Assembly: GCA_963978905.1 (NCBI GenBank)
Contig: OZ022258.1
Location: 27,966,716 to 28,030,715, forward strand
Direction: 5' to 3'
From: Trichostrongylus colubriformis
Taxonomy: Eukaryota; Nematoda; Chromadorea; Rhabditida; Trichostrongylidae
DNA: 64,000 nt
Below the pieces are notes generated by a model, which ran no database searches, was not told the origin of the DNA, and was given only the letters and a program-made list of their open reading frames with translations. Positions 59,401 through 64,000 of this stretch are shown one piece after another. How positions within the stretch are numbered: the first letter of the stretch is position 1; each line of letters starts with the position of its first letter. Both the position numbers and the translations under genes were made by a program.

Positions 59401-62400
59401 CGTTACACGGGTTAAACTAAGATTTTGATACGTGGTATCTTTAGATATTATAACTGAAGTTGAATAAATGGTTTCTACGATTCTGTCGTTTTTAATAATC
59501 AAGGATGCATCGCGATCCTGTGTTATTCGAAGACTGCGCCTGTGTTCGCCGCTGTCGCGCGCGACACCGCGTGCGGGCGGACTTATCTATCAGACTTTAG
59601 GGTAATCTCGGCAATATCAAACACGATCAGTAACACGCTTGTGCTGAACTTCCGAGATCTGTTATTATATCAGGCTCTAAACTTTATTTTGTTCATTTTT
59701 TCGCTCGGAAAGAGTGTGTGTACCGAAAATTTGTGCGAGCTATTTTGAACAACATTTTTTACAATTGTCTGCAGCCTTTCCTCATCTTCCTAACGCTTTG
59801 ATTAACCGCCACGAAAAACTGTGCCATCGCGGAGCATCAAAAATCAAAACCATCAACCCATTTTCGCACTTTTCCGATTCTTCGCAATCGTGTAGCAACT
59901 AGCCGATACATCGATCTTGCAATTAGTGATGGGTTTCAGAAAGCATGTAAACTATGTATGTCCGTTGATTACGCTGGTAGGAAAGGGATTCCCAAATTCT
60001 GCAACACATACTATAGGCCTCGATGCGATTGCCCGGATTTGTTGCCTTCACTCACTGTTGCTAGTCTTTTTCGCGCAAATTCCTTTTTTTAAATTCGTTC
60101 TTTAGTGTCCGTAGACATTTTCAGTATCCTCTCCTTTCTGATCCTTTTAATGCACAGCAGCAATCGTGAGGCCACGACCGTACCCCTTTGCCCTGGTTTG
60201 AGTTATTGAGGTTGCGGAATTAGTGTGTGGCGGGCACTTTTCCCTCTTTTACACCTTCCCAGACAAAAGCACCATTTTGCAACACTCGATTGAGTAAATT
60301 CCAACTCGTTTCCATGCTTATATCCAATAATGCCTTCGTTTGCAGGCTTTCAAATTTCTTATCTGACCTTAGCATCAGTCGTCATTAATATGGAAAGCTT
60401 ACTTCTGAAGTTCAAGTGGATAGTGGTAGTTGAGGTACAACGGGATCTGATCTTCATAAGTGTTCACTATAATGTGTGAGCCTCAGAAGGTTTTATGTCA
60501 ATGTCCAAGTTCTCTCTTCTTGTAACCTCGGCATTACCTTGCCGATTGTGATGTTTGTTATGCCACTCGAGGTTTTCGAGTGGAACCTTTATTCGTGGCT
60601 CAACGCCTCGCCCGTTGCGCCTTCTACAAAGGCCGGAGGTTTCACCGCTCGTGGGAAGCGTGAGCACAGCCGCAGTAAGTAATGTGTATGAGTGAAATAA
60701 TACACTCATACTAACATTACGTATTATAGCTGTGAGCTCGCTCTAAAGATTCACTCATACCAACATCACTTATTGTGACTGTGAGCTCACTCTCTCCACA
60801 GGCGGTGGAACCATCGGCCGCTGAAGAAGGCGATACGGTCGAGGCGCTGGACCACGAATAAAGGATCCACTTAAAACCTCGTGTGGCATAACAAACATCA
60901 CAATTTTATGTCAATGCAGCAGTAGAGTTGGATGTCTTAAATGCAAATTATGTGCCTCATTGGTTGAGCCCCGTTAAACGCAAACAAATCATGAAACACA
61001 GGCAAAAATGGCTCATTTCGTGGGAAACATCAAATACTGTCGAGAATGACAGCACGTCGGAAAACTTGCACTCACTAACCTAGGTCTTTTGTGAGCAAAT
61101 TACAATGGCCCGAATTGAGGTTGCCACCTAATATCCATTATTCGGCGAACGTTTCGGCGAATCGTCTTTTGCAGAGCTTGTAAAGGCGAACATATCGGTT
61201 ATACAAAACGTCGACTAATCCTCTTCAAATTACTAGAGAAAATTAAGGATGAATCAATTAAGAGGTATGATGAAACCCTGGGCGGAGGTGGTGTCAGGTG
61301 GTGCGCACCCCACTCTCATGGTGCGGGATCAAATCCCGCACCAACGCCCGCCCAGGCCAACCAAGCCTTCCATCCCTCCGGGGTCGGTAAATTGGTACCA
61401 GTCTTGTCTGGGAGGATAAAAGCACTGACGTGTACATCGGCTGGCCACCGCAAGTCATTGTATAGGCCACATCACATTCACCAGCCATCACGATTCTGAA
61501 TGGAACTGGAATGTGCGGTACATCCCACAGAAGGGATTGATTAACGCCAGAAAACTTTACTTGATCCTTTTATGATGAAACCCGCTAACCTTATATTAGG
61601 TTGTCCCAAAAGTCTTGTCGTATTTTTCCAAAAAAAAAAAACAAACAGTACTCTTGATCACTTCGAGGCAGGTCCAGGCGGTTCAGGAATATGGTAGAAC
61701 GTTCCCTAAGCTTTCTAGGAAAATTTATATTGACCCACCAGATCCCGTGGAGAGAGCTACAATGCCCGTTGTCGATACCCACCCAACTCGCGGTGTCATC
61801 TATCATGAGCGGTCTTGCGGCACCAAAACGACGGAAGCTTGCCACTCCATCAGCGCTGCATTGGGCAAGAGATGTGTGAGCTACGTGACCGTACGCCGCT
61901 GGTTCATCAGCTTCAGCAACGGCGAGATTGACATGAAAGACAAACCACGCTTGGGACTGTGCTGGTTCTGGCACGCGGAAGGAATGCTTTTCCGCGAGGT
62001 GCTGGTACAAGGCGAGACAGTCACCGCTATCGTATGCACCCACCAGTTTCAGCAGCTCGCCGTCGCTGTTCGAGAAAAGCGCCGAAAAAGGTCCGCGGTC
62101 ACCTTCCTACATGACGACGCCCGCTCCAATTTTCTCCGATTTCGCGAAAAGTGCCCAGGCCAAGCTACAGGAGCTCGGCTGGGATAACCTACCCCGCCCG
62201 CCATACACTCCAGACATTGCCCTTTCTGACCAACACCTTACCCATCCTCTCGAATCCTTCCTGGCCAAGAGAAAATTCCTTGATTATGACTTGCTTGCGA
62301 AGGCGATCGCTGACTTCTTCGACACTCAGAACCCAGAGTTCTGGGAGAAGGGGATCAACGATTTTCCTATAAAGTAGCAGAGGGTTGCCGATAACAATGG

Positions 62401-63900
62401 TCACTACGTTGTTGCCTAATTGTTATTTGTTGGACAAAAAAAAAGTGATGATCGAAAAAATACGACAAGACTTTTGGGACAACCTAATAGTTTGTTAGGT
62501 GGCGCTGGGATTCTTACGGTGGCGCTTATATATGTTTTCAAGCCCGAAAGGTTGAGTCAGTTAAGTTATGAATTCCCCCCAGGGAAGTTACTCTTAGACC
62601 TCGATTTCCCATAGTTAATCTGACCTAACCTTTGGGGCTTCAAAACATATGAGCACCGTAAAAATCCTAGCTCTACATTAATTACTTTATCTCAAGGTCG
62701 GCGGGTTCCATGATTCTCTGATGATCAATTCACCCCTAGCTTTCTCCAATGGATATAATAACAATCTGGGCTTACCGCAAGCGTATTACTCTCATCGTGT
62801 GTCTACGCATACGTGCTCGACGGTCAGCTCTTCTGATGATCTTCAATTTTCTCTCAACTCTATTATCGGACGACTTACGAGCAACGCACGTTATTACGAA
62901 AAGACCAAAAATCACGAACTTTTTGAATGAAAGAAGTGTTTGTGATTTATTTGAATGAATGCATAAATGCACAATGTGGAACAATTTTTGTAGATCGCTG
63001 CGTTCACTGAAGGAGGTCAGGTTTCAGAGAAACAGAAGGCTTACGAAGGGAACAAAATACATGCAAAATTTGGCTTCTATAAAAAGCATTGGCAAAACAT
63101 ATCTCATTGAAAAGCATCAAGCAGAATGAATCGATTCAGTCCATTCTCCCTATTAATGTCCCGTGTTTACTGATGGACTTTTTACGGTATCATATTTTAC
63201 CAAAATCGTTGGCAAGATTTTTTTCGAGTGGCTATCACCGCTGCTGGCAGAGTGGGCGGTGCCAAGCTCAGTCTTGGATGCTAGCCAATTTACATGAAGA
63301 CTGTATCTTTGCGTGCAATAGATAGTGGGTACGATTGCATGCCGAGTAGCTACTATTTCTTCTTAATGAGCTGAAAACTACCCGAATGAATGAATTGGAA
63401 TGTGCCTCAAGGGAGCACCAGAACAACCAAGAAGGGCAGCTGATTGAGAAGGAGAAGGATGGGAGAGACCCTTAAAAACAGGAGGATTTCATGAGCGCGT
63501 GGATCCAGAGTAAAGAACTTGCAGACTAACATAACCTCCTTTTCCAAAACGTAAGACTGAACTTAGATGTAACAATGGAAGAGGAAAGAAAAGTTGTGTT
63601 AAGAAGGTTTCAGAAGAAGTAAATAGTTTTTCTGACATGTGAGAAACTATTCCCACCAGGTTGGATAAACAAGGTATCTTCCGTGAAAACAGCATCGTCG
63701 AATCGCTCGGTGTTGGATAGCGGCAGTGAAGGATTGAAGTGGCTCTTGTCCTCATTTTTGCATTTTAGGAGTATATAAGCGATCACTCCAGAAGAATGCT
63801 GCATCGACAGATGCGCACAAATTAGGGATTATGCCAAGGCAGCTAGCAAGTGCAGGTTTGGCCATCATAAAAAAGATGCAAGACGGCGTCATTGAAACGG
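47450..63900 (+). CDS. ACAD10-like: ACAD10/11-type protein: HAD and APH-like domains (3' end beyond window)
   Basis: Thirteen exons join in frame: 47450-47522, 48585-48733, 49274-49372, 49463-49648, 49721-49804, 49858-49948, 52305-52465, 53203-53309, 54033-54214, 54268-54421, 56580-56715, 56800-56974, 63769-63900; 576 residues so far. Residues 1 to about 225 are a HAD-like domain: motif [10 protein letters not shown], motif II LLTNN, motif [11 protein letters not shown], motif [11 protein letters not shown]. The usual second Asp of motif I is Met, as in related FDxGG proteins, so phosphatase/hydrolase activity is doubtful. Next comes an APH-like kinase domain: [46 protein letters not shown], catalytic [15 protein letters not shown] and metal-binding [12 protein letters not shown]. 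The last exon ([14 protein letters not shown]) leads toward the expected C-terminal acyl-CoA dehydrogenase. ACAD10/11 enzymes act in breakdown of 4-hydroxy fatty acids, with the kinase domain phosphorylating the hydroxyl group. The HAD fusion matches ACAD10 more than ACAD11. Exon 1 ends in a GC donor. Confidence 0.93.
47523..48584. other. Intron 1 of the ACAD10-like gene, with GC-AG boundaries
   Basis: The donor is CAAA|GCAAGT and the acceptor ATTTTTAG. Only this GC donor gives phase 1, matching the GG|ATT start of exon 2; the nearby GTCTTT would break the frame. A palindrome with 22-bp arms lies inside at 48202-48259. Confidence 0.75.
48202..48259. repeat. Palindrome with 22-bp arms
   Basis: GCGTGCGAAGGTGCACTAAC plus AG pairs with CTGTTAGTGCACTTTCGCAC plus GC over a 14-base loop; there is one mismatch. 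It lies in intron 1 of the ACAD10-like gene. Confidence 0.85.
49107..49170 (+). repeat. tRNA-like head of a SINE
   Basis: TGTAGTGGATAGCACAC resembles a pol III A box, and GGTCGCGGGATCAA about 35 bases later resembles a B box. A full tRNA cloverleaf is not apparent, so I read it as a tRNA-derived repeat remnant in intron 2 of the ACAD10-like gene. Confidence 0.4.
49949..52304. other. 2.4-kb intron 6 of the ACAD10-like gene
   Basis: Contains the SINE-like repeat 51224-51497; the rest shows nothing recognised. The intron separates the HAD part from the APH part of the protein. Donor CCAA|GTTCGT and acceptor CATTCAG join as Arg (A|GA). Confidence 0.65.
51224..51497 (+). repeat. SINE-like repeat with tRNA-like B box, copy 1
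   Basis: GGAGGTGGTGTAGTGACAGG starts the unit; GGTGCGGGGATCAAATCTCG resembles a T-arm/B box. The body continues with CCATTCCCTCCGG-like, TTGGTACCAG and CATTGTATAGGCCACATCAC blocks. The copy at 61282-61550 is closely similar, and a partial one lies at 38375-38520. Tailing and target duplications were not resolved. Confidence 0.7.
52466..53202. other. Intron 7 of the ACAD10-like gene, nothing recognised
   Basis: 0.74 kb between two APH-domain exons, with donor CCG|GTGAGA and acceptor TTCTTTAG. No repeat family from the rest of the window was identified in it. Confidence 0.6.
53421..53833. repeat. Foldback MITE, copy B (same family as 26715-27142)
   Basis: Left GGAATCGTCTACGGAAGAAT and right TTTTTCCGTGTAGGATTCCT are inverted, with shared inner blocks AAAGTTTCACGCGAAAAA, GGGCGGGGCCTC and GAGGCCCCGCCCA. 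It lies in intron 8 of the ACAD10-like gene. It is more diverged between arms than copy A. Confidence 0.8.
54422..56579. other. 2.2-kb intron 10 of the ACAD10-like gene
   Basis: Contains a small foldback element at 55978-56202. Two loci (about 55265-55290 and 55636-55660) carry short palindromes GTCTTTAAAGAC and GCCTTTAAAGGC followed by ACCGGGAGGG, likely fragments of one repeat. The remainder is unrecognised. It splits the catalytic loop between HGDFR and LDN; the junction codon is CG|C. Confidence 0.6.
55978..56202. repeat. 225-bp foldback MITE
   Basis: GGGTCAAATAAAGTCGGGG at the left pairs with CGACTTTATTTGACCC at the right. The arms continue through GAGACGCAA, GAAGCT and TAGGCTTAGGCTAAA-type blocks. 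A C-run (15-16 bases) interrupts the right arm. Confidence 0.8.
57567..58038. repeat. 472-bp inverted repeat (foldback)
   Basis: GTTAAAGGCACACCACGCGA at the left matches the complement of TCGCGTGATGTGCCTTTAAC at the right; inner shared blocks include GGTGTGATGTGTTTGGGTAG-like and CGTCTAAGGC sequences. The centre is near 57800. Moderately diverged. Confidence 0.75.
61282..61550 (+). repeat. SINE-like repeat, copy 2
   Basis: Matches 51224-51497 along its length. Here the stem GTGCGGGATCAAATCCCGCA is perfect, as in a tRNA T-arm with its B box. It ends about 45 bp before the mariner at 61596. Confidence 0.7.
61594..62489 (+). mobile_element. Internally deleted mariner with intact terminal repeats
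   Basis: The body 61596-62487 (892 bp) has inverted ends TTAGGTTGTCCCAAAAGTCT (matching over about 30 bp) and TA on both sides. Transposase remnants on the plus strand: [20 protein letters not shown] (helix-turn-helix region), [18 protein letters not shown], then after a deletion [11 protein letters not shown] (second catalytic Asp region), a frameshift, and [13 protein letters not shown] (third Asp region) with FPIK at 62377. The first catalytic Asp region is missing, so it is non-autonomous. It belongs to a different mariner lineage from the copy at 36121. Confidence 0.9.
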
Positions 63901-64000
63901 GTGAGTGCATTGATATCTAGAAGTAATATATACTCTCCAATATGTGCAAGTTTCAAGAATTTCGTACTTATTAGGTTGTAAGGGAAGTCTTGGCCAGTTT

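Larger units (their letters stand above)
56975..63768. other. 6.8-kb intron 12 of the ACAD10-like gene
   Basis: Donor CAAG|GTACAA and acceptor CATTTTAG join as Gly (G|GA). Inside are an inverted repeat (57567-58038), short tandem and inverted CACTCATACYAACATYAC motifs (60690-60800), a SINE-like copy (61282-61550) and a deleted mariner (61596-62487). Intervals 58050-60650 and 62500-63768 show nothing recognised. Confidence 0.7.

Overview
The window looks like a repeat-rich clade V (strongylid, hookworm-like) nematode chromosome. The evidence is intron-exon gene structure with short TTTCAG-type acceptors, an ATG two bases after a strong acceptor (as in spliced-leader trans-splicing), a MOLO-1-like TPM-domain membrane protein of a nematode-expanded family, and introns packed with DNA transposons, foldback elements, satellites and SINE-like repeats. 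Genus is an inference; no database was consulted. All exon structures were built by hand from splice sites, reading phase and family resemblance.

Layout: (1) About 1.2-19.5 kb, plus strand: a gene with two PDZ domains, assembled from phase-compatible exons. One exon carries an in-frame TAA, and another is interrupted by a 616-bp TTAA-flanked piggyBac-like element whose removal restores an open exon with correct phase, so this copy may be disrupted. (2) 19.66-32.63 kb, minus strand, convergent with the PDZ gene: a complete ten-exon, 388-residue TPM/MOLO-1-like type I membrane protein with signal peptide, TPM domain, one membrane span, a Cys cluster and a Gly-rich tail. Its 5.7-kb intron 5 holds a roughly 250/503-bp satellite array, a 145-bp tandem repeat, a foldback MITE and five consecutive GC-rich hairpins. 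(3) 32.6-47.4 kb: a gene-poor divergent intergenic region with a degenerate mariner, a second piggyBac-like element that keeps a short acidic peptide, small MITEs and simple repeats. (4) 47.45 kb to beyond the right edge, plus strand: an ACAD10/11-type gene with an N-terminal HAD domain and an aminoglycoside-phosphotransferase-like (APH) kinase domain; 13 exons join in frame, and the expected acyl-CoA dehydrogenase part lies outside the window. Its last visible intron contains a second, internally deleted mariner.

The three genes have no evident shared pathway: an intracellular scaffold, a membrane TPM protein (the family founder modulates levamisole acetylcholine receptors) and a lipid-catabolism enzyme. 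No prokaryotic genes, CRISPR arrays or convincing standalone tRNA/rRNA genes were seen.
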